A stretch of DNA of 64,000 nt from Streptomyces sp. JHA26 (GTDB lineage Bacteria > Actinomycetota > Actinomycetes > Streptomycetales > Streptomycetaceae): assembly GCF_002005565.1 (NCBI RefSeq), contig NZ_BDJC01000007.1:104368-168367 (forward strand), in the 5' to 3' direction. Of this stretch, positions 15,630 through 24,745 are shown in pieces (the first letter of the stretch is position 1; each line of letters starts with the position of its first letter). Made by a program: the position numbers and the translations under genes. The notes below the pieces were generated by a model. That model ran no database searches, was not told where the DNA came from, and saw only the letters and a list, made by a program, of their open reading frames with translations.

Positions 15630-16997
15630 TCAGTCGGGGGAGGCGCTGTTGCGTCGGGTCTCCGCGAGGTGGACGTCGACGTATCGGGTGAGGATCAGCG
15701 CGTCCTGCGGCTCGTCGGCCTGGAAGGTGACGCGACGCAGCAGGCTGACCCCGTCGAGTGCGACGCCCTCGCGGGCGAGGACGAAAACGAGGGCGAGGAA
15801 AGCGGACCGGGCGTTGCCGTCGTCGAAGGGATGGAAGAAGCACACGTCGAGATAGGCACGTGCGGCCCGGGCGGTGAGGGGAACGGACCGCTCGACGTGG
15901 CGCGCGCTCTCGGCCAGACGGGCGTCGAGGCGGGCCCGGGTGTCCGGGCCGATGCCATAGCGTTCCCTGCCTCCCTTGGCGAAGGCCGGCAGGTCGCGGA
16001 ACGGCGGCGGCTGCGGTGTGCCCAGGACGTGCTGCTGCCAGCGCCGGAGCAGCTCGAAGTCGAGCGAGGCGCCGCGCGCCGCATCGGCCCGCAGCACCTC
16101 CAGTGCGGCGAGCATGCCCCGTGCACGGGCGGGATCCAAAGCGCCGTCGAAGGCGCGTATGTCGTCCGCCGCGCCGTCGCGCGACGGGGTCACCGGTTCG
16201 TCCCCACCGCCGTCCGGGGCCTCCTGCCACGGCACGGTCTCGCGCACCGCGAGCCAGCGCTCGAGGTGGTCCGGAACGGGCCCGGCGGATCGTGCGCCGT
16301 CGTCCGGCCGCAGCGACAGCGCGAGCCGCTCCGCGACGTCATCGACCAGCACCGTGTCGGGGCCTGTCCAGCTCGCGAACCTCCCGCCGATCGCCTCGTC
16401 GACCAGCTCCTGCGCACGGTCGGGCGCGACGCCCCAGCGGCTGAGGAACCAGGTGAGCACCTGACAGCAGTGCCCGTACCAGCCGCTGCCGCAGCCGGTG
16501 CGGTCGGTCACCTGCAGGATCAGGTTCCGGGCGGCGCACTCCCACAAGATCCGCTGGTCCTCGATGCCGGTCAAGTCCAACGGGTACGCGTCGAACCACC
16601 CGGCGAGGCTTTCCAGCCACTCGCGCCACTCGCGCAGCGCCGCCACGGCACGGGCGAGCGTCTCCTCAGGGGTGGTGATCGAGTCCCGTGGGCAGCACCA
16701 GTTCCCGACGGGGCCTCCGTCGAAGTCGCCTTCGTCGTGCGCCCAGCGCCAGCCTACGGTCCAGCAGCCGTAGTGCTCGGCGAGGGCGTGTGACATGGCA
16801 TCGGCCCAGGGCCGTCCCACGTCCCGGCTCCAGGCACTCATGGCCGGATCGCCGAAGGGGATGTCGGGGCGGCTGGGCACCCTCCGGGCGGGTCCGAGGG
16901 ACCGCACCACGTGCGCTGCTGACGCACTGTCGAAGGAATGCCGGGCGGGATTCACGTCGTCCCAGGTCAGGAAGCGGGGGGCCAGCTCGACAATCAC
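15630..16997 (-). CDS. Fic-domain protein with incomplete Fic motif
   Basis: About 455 residues from the GTG at 16995-16997, which is my preferred start because the upstream extension lacks gene-like sequence. No strong ribosome binding site is visible. The long N-terminal half (rich in Trp and Cys, for example WCCPRDSITT and GCGSGWYGHCC) is unrecognised. The C-terminal part carries the Fic motif HPFDDGNAR (His389 to Arg397). In canonical HxFx(D/E)GNxRxxR a second arginine follows three residues later; here that position is Phe400. Fic enzymes usually transfer AMP to proteins; loss of the second Arg may change or weaken catalysis. No inhibitory helix motif was found. Confidence 0.72.
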   Translation of the reverse strand: MIVELAPRFLTWDDVNPARHSFDSASAAHVVRSLGPARRVPSRPDIPFGDPAMSAWSRDVGRPWADAMSHALAEHYGCWTVGWRWAHDEGDFDGGPVGNWCCPRDSITTPEETLARAVAALREWREWLESLAGWFDAYPLDLTGIEDQRILWECAARNLILQVTDRTGCGSGWYGHCCQVLTWFLSRWGVAPDRAQELVDEAIGGRFASWTGPDTVLVDDVAERLALSLRPDDGARSAGPVPDHLERWLAVRETVPWQEAPDGGGDEPVTPSRDGAADDIRAFDGALDPARARGMLAALEVLRADAARGASLDFELLRRWQQHVLGTPQPPPFRDLPAFAKGGRERYGIGPDTRARLDARLAESARHVERSVPLTARAARAYLDVCFFHPFDDGNARSAFLALVFVLAREGVALDGVSLLRRVTFQADEPQDALILTRYVDVHLAETRRNSASPD

Positions 16998-17357
16998 CGC
17001 GCAAGCCTGCCCGTCCACCCGCCTGCGGTTCAAGTGGATTACCTCAGAGGCCCGGAGAAGCGTGCGGGGCCCTTCGCGACGACTGTGGCGCTCCAGGCGC
17101 CGATCGAGGCCGGCCGGAGTGGTCCCGTTCCGTCGGCAGCCGTGCGCGGGCCCATCCTGCGGTCCCGGTGACGACGGGCCCGCCGCTGGGCCGGCCGTCG
17201 TGCTTCGGCTCACCTGCGCACCCAGCCGGAGGCGTGGGCCGTCGCAGTAATGACCAGTAAGCGGACCTCCACGGACGTGTACGTGTCGGTGGGGGCGACG
17301 GGTGCGTGCCGTGCGGTGCGCGGTACGCGCTTCGGGGCACGTCGGCGGGTGCGGGAG
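16998..17357. other. Intergenic region upstream of the Fic gene
   Basis: About 360 bases between the Fic start and the AraC relic. The Fic frame stays open to 17213, so a longer Fic N-terminus is possible, but the extension is low-complexity Arg/Pro. No other gene or repeat is evident. Confidence 0.4.
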
Positions 17358-17540
17358 TCAGGCCGCCGCGGCGCGGAAGACGCTGGGGCTCAGACCCCGG
17401 TGGCGTTTGAACGCGGCGCGGAAGCCGAAGGCGTCGGCGTAGCCGACGTACTCGGCGATCTGGGCGATGGCGAGGTCGGTGTCGGACAGCAGCGCCTCGG
17501 CCCCGTCCATGCGGCACTCGGTCACGTAGACCAGCGGAGG
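17358..17540 (-). pseudogene. Relic of an AraC-family regulator (C-terminal HTH)
   Basis: The last 60 residues of this frame read PLVYVTECRMDGAEALLSD then IAQIAEYVGYADAFGFRAAFKR and HRGLSPSVFR, a clear second half of an AraC DNA-binding domain. Everything before it, including the first helix-turn-helix and any effector domain, is missing, and no start signal precedes it. It lies just beyond the FAD monooxygenase/MFS operon and may be the remains of that operon's former activator. Confidence 0.7.
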
Positions 17541-17657
17541 GCGCCACCCCCGCCCCCGGTTCCTGGCGCGGGACGACGTCGTGCTCCGCATGCCCGGCCG
17601 GCTCGGTGCCGCCTCCGTCGGCATCACGGCGGACGCCTGCGCGCAAGACGGACCGGG

Positions 17658-18875
17658 TCACGACGGGGGTTCGAATTCGGGCAGGGTGAGGGCCGAATGG
17701 GCCGGTCGTCCCTTCCCGGCGGGCATGGCGTCGAGTGCGCGCAGCCTGTCGTTGCGTTCCTCCAGAGCCCGGGGCGTGGTCGGGAAGAGTGTGGCACCGC
17801 CCTTGCCGACCAGTGCCTGGTTCACGGTCACGAAGTCGCGGAGGGAGGATTCGTAGGCCGCGAAGCCCGCGGCGTGGTCCCGGTCGGCCAGGGAACCGGC
17901 GAGCATGTACGCGCCGACGAGGGCGAGGCTGGTGCCCTGCCCGGTGAGGAACGACGGCGCCCACGCGGCGTCGCCCACCAGTGCGACCCTGCCGCTGGAC
18001 CAGCGGGGCATGCGGATCTGGCCGACCGTGTCGAAGAACACGTCGTCCGCTTCGCGCAGGGCGGCCAGCAGGCCCGGTACCTCCCATCCGGCGTCGGCGA
18101 AGGCCGCGTCGACCAGGGCCCGTTGGGCCGATGGGTCCGGGAACGCTTCGAACGGCGGCTCCGGCCGGGCGAAGTTCAGGAAGGCGTGCACTTCGTCGTC
18201 GTCCACGGCGTAGAGGGCCGCCGCCCTGCCCGGCGAGTTCCACATGACGGTCTCGTGGGAGAGGCCGAAGGTGTTGCGCAGGGTGAACACGGCGAAGCAG
18301 TATCCGAGGTAGTGGTGGAACTCCTTTTCAGGGCCGAACAGCATCTCGCGGGTGCGCGAGTGCGTGCCGTCCGCACCGAGGACCATGTCGAAGGTGCGCC
18401 TGCCGCCCCCGCGGAAGGTGACGTCCACTCCGCGGCCGGACCGGTCGAGGGTGTCGACGGAGTCGTCGAACACGAACTCCACGTCGTCACGGACCGCCGT
18501 GTGGAGGGCGTCGGTGAGATCACCGCGTCGTATCTCCAGGTCCCGTCCCGCGACACCGCCGGTGACGGTGTGCGGGCGGAGCGAGACCACCTCGCTGCCG
18601 TCCCCCTCGAGGAAGGTCAGCCGGCGCAGGTCGACGTGCGCGTCCCGCAGCCGCGGCAGGAGCCCCATCCTCCGGACGACCTCCAGCGCGGTGCCACGCA
18701 CGTCGACGGGGTAGCCACCGTTGCGCGGCGCGCCCGCCTTCTCCACCACCGTGACCGCGTGTCCGTAGCGGTTCAGCCAGAACGCGAGGACGCAGCCGGC
18801 GATGCCGGCCCCGGAGATCAGGACGGTGCGCCTCGGCGTGGTACGGGTGCGTGTCGGACGGTCGGTGAGGGTCAT
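17658..18875 (-). CDS. FAD-dependent monooxygenase (TetX/PHBH-like)
   Basis: A 405-residue flavoprotein hydroxylase. Residues 18-30 hold the FAD-binding GAGIAG fingerprint, VLGADGTHSRTRE is the DG motif, and VALVGDAAWAPSFLTGQGTS is the GD motif contacting FAD. Such enzymes hydroxylate aromatic or polyketide substrates, including drugs. The start at 18873-18875 overlaps the stop of the upstream MFS gene (ATGA), so the two are co-translated. A modify-and-export pair against a toxic aromatic compound is a reasonable inference; the substrate cannot be read. Confidence 0.87.
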   Translation of the reverse strand: MTLTDRPTRTRTTPRRTVLISGAGIAGCVLAFWLNRYGHAVTVVEKAGAPRNGGYPVDVRGTALEVVRRMGLLPRLRDAHVDLRRLTFLEGDGSEVVSLRPHTVTGGVAGRDLEIRRGDLTDALHTAVRDDVEFVFDDSVDTLDRSGRGVDVTFRGGGRRTFDMVLGADGTHSRTREMLFGPEKEFHHYLGYCFAVFTLRNTFGLSHETVMWNSPGRAAALYAVDDDEVHAFLNFARPEPPFEAFPDPSAQRALVDAAFADAGWEVPGLLAALREADDVFFDTVGQIRMPRWSSGRVALVGDAAWAPSFLTGQGTSLALVGAYMLAGSLADRDHAAGFAAYESSLRDFVTVNQALVGKGGATLFPTTPRALEERNDRLRALDAMPAGKGRPAHSALTLPEFEPPS

Positions 18876-20269
18876 TCCTCGACTCCTTTGCTCATGGTGC
18901 GGACGACGGACAGGGACAGCACCGCGACGGCACCGGCGATGAGGAAGCCGGTGGTGAAGGCCGATTCGGCCGGGACCTCCGACCCGGACGGTGTCCCCGA
19001 GGTGAGGAGCGCGCCGCCGAGAATCCCGCCCACGGCGGAGCCCAGCACGCGGGTCACCAGGACCAGGCCGGTGGCGATGCCGGTGTCGCCCTCGTCGACG
19101 GAAGAGGCGATGCCGGTCACCATGGCCGTGACGCACAGGCCGTTGGCCAGCGCGATCAGCGCCTTGCCGACGGCGATGTGCCAGACCTCGGAGTGTGCGG
19201 CTGACAGGGCGAGCAGGGCGGCGGCCATGAGGACGACCGCGGTGGTGGCCACGGCACGCGGACCGAAGCGCCGCTCCCCGATCCCGCCGAGCGGCCCGGC
19301 CAGCGTCGCGGCCACGGCGCCGGGCAGGAGGACGAAGCCGATCCGGGTGGCGCCGAGCCCGAAACCGTATCCGTCGCCGGACACGTCGAGCAGCTGCGGA
19401 ACGAGGTAGACCCCCGTCGCGGTGCCGAGGCACATCACGAACGTGACCGCACACGCCTTCCAGATCGCAGGCCGTGCCAGCATGCGCAGATCGACCATCG
19501 GTGCGACCGCGCGACGTTCGACGGCCGTCCATCCGGTCACGAAGGCGGCGAGCACCGCGAGGAGGGCGACGAACACGAGTGGCTGCGAGCCCGCCTCGGG
19601 CGCCAGCGCGAACACGAGCATGAGGGTGACCAGGATCCCGCTCAGGAGAAGCAGGCCGGGCCAGTCGATTCCGCTGCCGTCCGAACGGCCCGGCGGATCG
19701 GCCGGTAACACCCTGTTCACCAGCAGGGTGGACGCGATGACCGCGACGGTCGGCACAGCGAACATCCAGTGCCGGGAGAACGCTTCCGCGACGGGCCCGG
19801 CCGACAGCAGTCCCACCATCGAGCCGCCCACGAACATCCCGCTGACCAGGCCGATGGCCGCCTTCGACTCTCCGACGGGGAGGTGTTTGCGCACCACGAT
19901 GAACGACAGGGGCAGGGCACCCACCATCGCCCCCTGCAGAATCTGCCCCAGCAACAGCACCGGCAGGTTGGGTGCCAGAGCGGACACCAGGCCGCCGGCC
20001 GAGACCACCGTCATCAGCCGGATCAGGACTCGCTTCCCGCCGTAGCGGTCGCCGAGCTTGCCCGCGATCGGTGTGACGAGCGCGCCGGTGACGGCGAGCA
20101 CGATGGTGAGGAGCGCCCCTTCGGTCGGGCTCATGTCGAGCTCACGTTGCAGGAGCGGGAGCGTCGGCGACACGACCGACTCCAGGGCGCCGGTGGAGAC
20201 CGCCAGCATACCGAGGCCCGCGACAGCGGCCTTCTTCATGCGGGGCGGAGGAGCCAGGGCTGTGGTCAT
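18872..20269 (-). CDS. MFS drug transporter (DHA2-like)
   Basis: A 465-residue protein with about 14 hydrophobic segments, the number seen in DHA2 exporters. The loop after helix 2 has the MFS signature GKLGDRYGGKRVL. The ATG at 20267-20269 is preceded by AAAGGA. It overlaps the following FAD monooxygenase by 4 bases. Proton-driven efflux of small molecules is the family role; expression probably depends on a regulator now lost or elsewhere. Confidence 0.87.
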   Translation of the reverse strand: MTTALAPPPRMKKAAVAGLGMLAVSTGALESVVSPTLPLLQRELDMSPTEGALLTIVLAVTGALVTPIAGKLGDRYGGKRVLIRLMTVVSAGGLVSALAPNLPVLLLGQILQGAMVGALPLSFIVVRKHLPVGESKAAIGLVSGMFVGGSMVGLLSAGPVAEAFSRHWMFAVPTVAVIASTLLVNRVLPADPPGRSDGSGIDWPGLLLLSGILVTLMLVFALAPEAGSQPLVFVALLAVLAAFVTGWTAVERRAVAPMVDLRMLARPAIWKACAVTFVMCLGTATGVYLVPQLLDVSGDGYGFGLGATRIGFVLLPGAVAATLAGPLGGIGERRFGPRAVATTAVVLMAAALLALSAAHSEVWHIAVGKALIALANGLCVTAMVTGIASSVDEGDTGIATGLVLVTRVLGSAVGGILGGALLTSGTPSGSEVPAESAFTTGFLIAGAVAVLSLSVVRTMSKGVEE

Positions 20270-20511
20270 GAGCGTCCTTTCCGTTGTTGCCGGGTGAGGT
20301 AGGAGGTCGGTCGCGCGCGTGGTGCCGCCGCCCGCGGGCGCCGGGTGTGGCCGCGCCGACGGCGGCGGGACCGGGCGCCGTGGCGGCCGGGGCCCGTGCG
20401 GCACCGCGCCGCGGGCACGTGTGCCGGTGCCTTCGGGCGGGAGCGGCTGTGCGCGGCACCCGTCCGGCAGCGGCAGCCGGCGTGACGGCGGTCGCCGTCC
20501 CCGTGCAGGCG

Positions 20512-23046
20512 CTACGGCCGGCGGCGCAGCACCGTCAGCGCCGGCAGCGTGACCGCGAGCAGGGCCAGGCCTGCGCCGGCGGCCGCGAAGGCGCCGTACA
20601 GCAGCGGTGGCGCGTAGGGCGCCGCACCGGTCGTGCCGTGCATCATCGGGATCAGCGTGGTCGCGGCGATCGCGGAGCCGAGGGCCACGCCCGCCGCCGA
20701 GACCAGCAGGCCCTCCCAGCCGAGCATCGTCAGGATCTGGCGCCGGGTGGAGCCGACCAGGCGCAGGGCGCCGAGTTCGCGACGGCGGTCCAGGACGGTC
20801 ATCACCAGGGTGTTGACGGCGGCGACGGCGGCGAAGCCGCCGAGGACCGCGGCCATGGTGTTGTTCATCCAGGCGCCCAGCTTCGCGTCGAGGCCCTTCT
20901 CGGTGGCGTAGCCGGAGGCATCGGTGACCTCGCCCAAGGCGGCGAGTGCCTTCCGCGAACCGCCGCGTACCAGCAGGACGTCGTCGAAGCCCGAGGTGAC
21001 GTGGTCGGCGAGGGACGCCCGGTCCATGGTCACCGTGGCCAGGCCGAGGCCGCGGCCGTAGACCGCGACGACCTCGGGGCGGGCCTCGGTGCCGTCGGGG
21101 AGGTGGAGCGGAAGCCGGTCGCCGACGCCGACGTCCGCCGAGTTCGCCAGGGTCCTGTCGACGGCGACACGGCCTCGGCCGAGCCGGTCGAGGCTGCCCT
21201 CGCGTACGTCCAGGTCCTGCACCTTCGCGAGGTCGGCGCCGGAGCCGCCGACCCCCTGGGTCGCCGCGCCCTGGAGCGACGCGAACTCACCGGCGCCGAT
21301 CGGCACCAGCACCTGGGTGTTCAGCAGGCCGACGGCCGCGTCCACGCCCGGCGCCCGGGCGGCCCGCGCCGCCGCGTCCACGGGGAGCCCTGCCGGATCC
21401 GTGACCACGTGATCCGCGGTGATGCCCGCGCGCAGCTGCTCGCCGGCGGCCCGGTTCTCGCTCGTGTGCGTGAAGACGAGGGTCGAGGCGAAGGCCATGG
21501 CGAGCACGATCGGAGTGATCGCGGAGGCGAGGCGGCGCGCGTTGGTCCGGGAGTTGGCCGCCGCGAGCTGGGCAGCCGGGCCCGCGCCGCGCAGCGGGAG
21601 GCCGAAGAGGCCCGCGCACAGCCGCGCCACCAGCGGGCCGAGCAGCGCGACGGCGAACATGAAGCACATGACGACGCCGAGGGCCGCGCCGGCCGCGTCG
21701 TCGCCCGTGGAGCCGGCGGAGACGCCGGTGAGGACTCCACCTCCGACGAGGGCGCCGATGCCCAGCACGGTACGGACCGCACTCGGCCGCAGCCGCTCCA
21801 CCGACGCCTCGGCGAGCGCCTGCCCCGGCTTGATCCTGGCGGGTCGCCGGCCGGCCGCCCATCCGGCGCCGAGCGCGGTGAGCAGTCCGACGACGACGGC
21901 GGCGAGGAGGGGCAGCGCGGACACGTGCAGGTCCACGGCCCGCGGGACGGCGCCGCGGTCCTGCAGCTGCCCGAACCACCAGTGCGCGAGCCCGACACCG
22001 GGCAGGCAGCCGAGGATCCCGGCGAGCGGCGCGATGAGCAGCGCCTCGGAGGCGACCGCCCGGCGGACCTGTCGCGGGGTCGCGCCGACGGCGCGCAGCA
22101 GCGCGAACTCGCGGGCCCGCTGGGACACCGACAGGGCCACGGTCCCCGCAGCGGTGAAGACCGCGACGACGGCGGCGATGCCGCCGAAGGAACCACCGAT
22201 CCCGAACAGGGTGACCTTGGCGTGGCCGAGGCCGGGGTCCTCGACGGCGCCGCGGTCGTCGCCGGTGTGCACCTGGGCGCCGGAACCGGCGAGGGCCTTC
22301 TCCACCGAGTCGGCGAGGGCGTCGGCATCGGTGCCGTCCTCGGCCAGCACGGCGATGGCGTCCGCCTTGCCGGGGTGCCCGGCCAGCACGGGCGCCTGGG
22401 AGTCGGCGAACCAGACCAGGGGCCCGGCATCGCGGGCGGTGTCCGCGGGCCCGGCCTGGGCGACGCCGGCGATGCGGAAGGCCTGCCGACCGGAGGCGGT
22501 CTGCAGCACGACGGTGTCGCCGACGGCGGCCTTCGCGGCGCGGGCCGTACCCGCGTCGAGCACGACCTCGCCTCCGCGGGGCGCGGAGCCGGCGGTCAGC
22601 GCGGTACCGGTGAAGACGTGCGCGCCCCAGCCGTGCGCGGTGAGCACACCGCCCTCGACGGACAGCCCGCGTGTGCCGGAGCCTGCCCCTTCGTGCGCCA
22701 CGCGCACCGGGAAGGTGAAGTCCGCGACGGCGGTGGCCGCACCCGGCGCCTTCGCGGCCTCGGCCGCCAGCCCGGCGTCCAGCCGTGCGGTGTCCGGCAG
22801 CGGGACGGCCTCCTTCTCCCGGTCCTCGCCACTGCCCGTGACGACGTACTCGTACTGGTCCGCCGCCGCGACGACCGGAGCCTTGGCGTACCGCTTCGCC
22901 GGCACCGACGCGCGCAGGCTGGTCTCCAGCAGGATTCCGCAGGCCGCGACGATCAGGGCGGACATCAGGAGCGCGAGGAAGGTCCCCGCGAAGGACGTGG
23001 GCTTGAAGCGGACGGCCTCACGGGCGAGTCCGTTGGGGCGCCTCAT
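20512..23046 (-). CDS. FtsX-type ABC transporter permease
   Basis: An 844-residue permease with a helix at about residues 18-43, a large extracytoplasmic domain, a central bundle of helices containing SVSQRAREFALLRAVGATP, and a C-terminal bundle with TVLDRRRELGALRLVGSTRRQ. Two FtsX domains with the ALLRAVGAT-type coupling helices define the MacB/LolE-like class. These export peptides, lipids or antibiotics, or signal mechanically. The start overlaps the ATPase stop (ATGA), so they form one operon. The two-component system immediately upstream is a likely controller. Confidence 0.9.
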   Translation of the reverse strand: MRRPNGLAREAVRFKPTSFAGTFLALLMSALIVAACGILLETSLRASVPAKRYAKAPVVAAADQYEYVVTGSGEDREKEAVPLPDTARLDAGLAAEAAKAPGAATAVADFTFPVRVAHEGAGSGTRGLSVEGGVLTAHGWGAHVFTGTALTAGSAPRGGEVVLDAGTARAAKAAVGDTVVLQTASGRQAFRIAGVAQAGPADTARDAGPLVWFADSQAPVLAGHPGKADAIAVLAEDGTDADALADSVEKALAGSGAQVHTGDDRGAVEDPGLGHAKVTLFGIGGSFGGIAAVVAVFTAAGTVALSVSQRAREFALLRAVGATPRQVRRAVASEALLIAPLAGILGCLPGVGLAHWWFGQLQDRGAVPRAVDLHVSALPLLAAVVVGLLTALGAGWAAGRRPARIKPGQALAEASVERLRPSAVRTVLGIGALVGGGVLTGVSAGSTGDDAAGAALGVVMCFMFAVALLGPLVARLCAGLFGLPLRGAGPAAQLAAANSRTNARRLASAITPIVLAMAFASTLVFTHTSENRAAGEQLRAGITADHVVTDPAGLPVDAAARAARAPGVDAAVGLLNTQVLVPIGAGEFASLQGAATQGVGGSGADLAKVQDLDVREGSLDRLGRGRVAVDRTLANSADVGVGDRLPLHLPDGTEARPEVVAVYGRGLGLATVTMDRASLADHVTSGFDDVLLVRGGSRKALAALGEVTDASGYATEKGLDAKLGAWMNNTMAAVLGGFAAVAAVNTLVMTVLDRRRELGALRLVGSTRRQILTMLGWEGLLVSAAGVALGSAIAATTLIPMMHGTTGAAPYAPPLLYGAFAAAGAGLALLAVTLPALTVLRRRP

Positions 23047-23861
23047 GCCGCCGCACCCGCCATCGCGCCCGTACGGGAGGTGAGCACGGCCATCCGCGCC
23101 GCGATCTGCTGCGCCGACCCTTGTTCGAGGTGGTCGGCGAAGGCGCCGTCGGCGAGGAACAGCACGCGGTCCGCCCAGGCTGCCGCGGCCGGGTCGTGGG
23201 TGACCATGACGACGGTGGCGCCCAGGGTGTCCACCGCGTTCCGCAGCAGGCCGAGGACCTCGGCGGCGGTGCCGGTGTCGAGGGCGCCGGTGGGCTCGTC
23301 GGCGAAGATCACGTCCGGGCCGGTGACCAGGGCCCGGGCGACGGCCACCCGCTGCTGCTGGCCGCCGGAGAGCTCGCCGGGCCGGCGCCGCGCCTTGTCG
23401 GCGAGCCCGACCTGCGCGAGCACCTCGGCCGCCCGGCGGCGGTCCTGGCGTCGCCCGGCCAGCCGCACGGGCAGCAGCACGTTCTGCTCCACGGTCAGCG
23501 AGGGCAGCAGGTTGAACGCCTGGAAGACGAAGCCGACGCGGCTGCGGCGCAGCTCGGTGAGCTTGTCCTCGCTCATACCGGTGATCTCCGTACCGCCCAG
23601 GACGACCGACCCCGACGTGGGCCGGTCGAGCCCGGCGGCGCACTGCAGGAAGGTGGACTTGCCGGACCCGGACGGCCCCATGACCGCGGTGAACGTCCCC
23701 CGGGCGAGGGTCAGGTCGACACCCGCGAGGGCGTGCACCGTCCCCGCGCCGCGACCGTACCGCCGCTGGACACCGCGCAGTTCGACGGCAGGACCGGGGG
23801 CGGCGGCCACGTCCTTCGGCCGCTCTTCCACCGTCTGCCGCTTGCCGTTGCGTAGCCTCAT
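23043..23861 (-). CDS. ABC transporter ATP-binding protein (MacB/LolD-like)
   Basis: A 272-residue ATPase. Walker A GPSGSGKST is at residues 62-70, followed by the Q-loop VFQAFNLLPSL, signature LSGGQQQRVAVARAL and Walker B VIFADEP. The N-terminal 25 residues are an unconserved extension. The ATG at 23859-23861 follows GAGAGGGCGGAAG. It energises the FtsX permease encoded next, with which it overlaps by 4 bases. Confidence 0.92.
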   Translation of the reverse strand: MRLRNGKRQTVEERPKDVAAAPGPAVELRGVQRRYGRGAGTVHALAGVDLTLARGTFTAVMGPSGSGKSTFLQCAAGLDRPTSGSVVLGGTEITGMSEDKLTELRRSRVGFVFQAFNLLPSLTVEQNVLLPVRLAGRRQDRRRAAEVLAQVGLADKARRRPGELSGGQQQRVAVARALVTGPDVIFADEPTGALDTGTAAEVLGLLRNAVDTLGATVVMVTHDPAAAAWADRVLFLADGAFADHLEQGSAQQIAARMAVLTSRTGAMAGAAA

Positions 23862-24070
23862 CTTCCGCCCTCTCACGATCTTTTCGTTCGACGGGCTGCA
23901 GAGTGCGGCGACGGCCGTGCACCGGGCGTCATACCAGGGAGCCAAACCGATGGTGCTACCCCGGTAGGGGGTGGAGGAGGGCGGGGCCCGCCCTCACGAC
24001 CGAGGACGCGGCGGGGGCCCGGGGCCCCTCGGGACCGCGGCGCGCTCGACGCCGCTCGCGGGGGCTCGTC

Positions 24071-24745
24071 CTACTCGCCCGGGGTCACCAGGCCCGATTC
24101 GTACGCGAAGACCACCGCCTGGGCGCGGTCGCGCAGGTCGAGTTTGGTCAGGACGCGGCTCACGTGTGTCTTCACCGTCTGTTCGGCCAGCACCAGCGCC
24201 TGCGCGATCTCCGCGTTGGACCGGCCGCGGGCCACCAGGGTGAGGACCTCGGTCTCGCGTTCCGTCAGGGCTTTGAGCCGCAGCGCGGGCCTGCCCCGGG
24301 CGGCGGGACGCTGCCGGGCGAAGTCGGCGATCAGGCGGCGCGTCACGGAGGGGGCGAGCAGCGCGTCGCCCGAGGCCACGACGCGTACCGCCGTGATGAG
24401 GTCGGCCGGCGGCGCGTCCTTCAGCAGGAAACCGCTCGCGCCCGCCCGCAGCGCCTCGTAGACGTAGTCGTCGACGTCGAACGTCGTGAGCATCAGCACG
24501 CGCGGCCGGTGGGTCACACCGGGCGGGGGCGCGAGGAGGCGGCGGGTGGCCTCGAGCCCGTCCATCTCGGGCATCCGGACGTCCATCAGCACGACGTCCG
24601 GACGGGTGCGCCGGCTCAGCTCGACGCCCTGCGCGCCGTCGGGTGCCTCACCCACCACGTCGATGTCGCTCTGGGCGGCCAGCAGCGCGGCGAAGCCGGC
24701 CCGCACCATGGCCTGGTCGTCCACGACGATGACGCGCGTCGTCAC
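24071..24745 (-). CDS. NarL/LuxR-type response regulator
   Basis: A 224-residue regulator. The receiver domain has the acidic pair VVDDQ, phosphoacceptor Asp55 in LMDVRMP, and the switch Lys in LLKDAPP. The C-terminal LuxR helix-turn-helix reads LTERETEVLTLVARGRSNAEI. It overlaps the upstream histidine kinase by 4 bases (ATGA). The ABC transporter genes start about 210 bases downstream on the same strand, a common regulator-target arrangement in actinobacteria. Confidence 0.93.
   Translation of the reverse strand: MTTRVIVVDDQAMVRAGFAALLAAQSDIDVVGEAPDGAQGVELSRRTRPDVVLMDVRMPEMDGLEATRRLLAPPPGVTHRPRVLMLTTFDVDDYVYEALRAGASGFLLKDAPPADLITAVRVVASGDALLAPSVTRRLIADFARQRPAARGRPALRLKALTERETEVLTLVARGRSNAEIAQALVLAEQTVKTHVSRVLTKLDLRDRAQAVVFAYESGLVTPGE

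Noticed and set aside
20284..23967. 1227-codon plus-strand frame
   Set aside because: Antisense of the ABC transporter genes, with no domain of its own.
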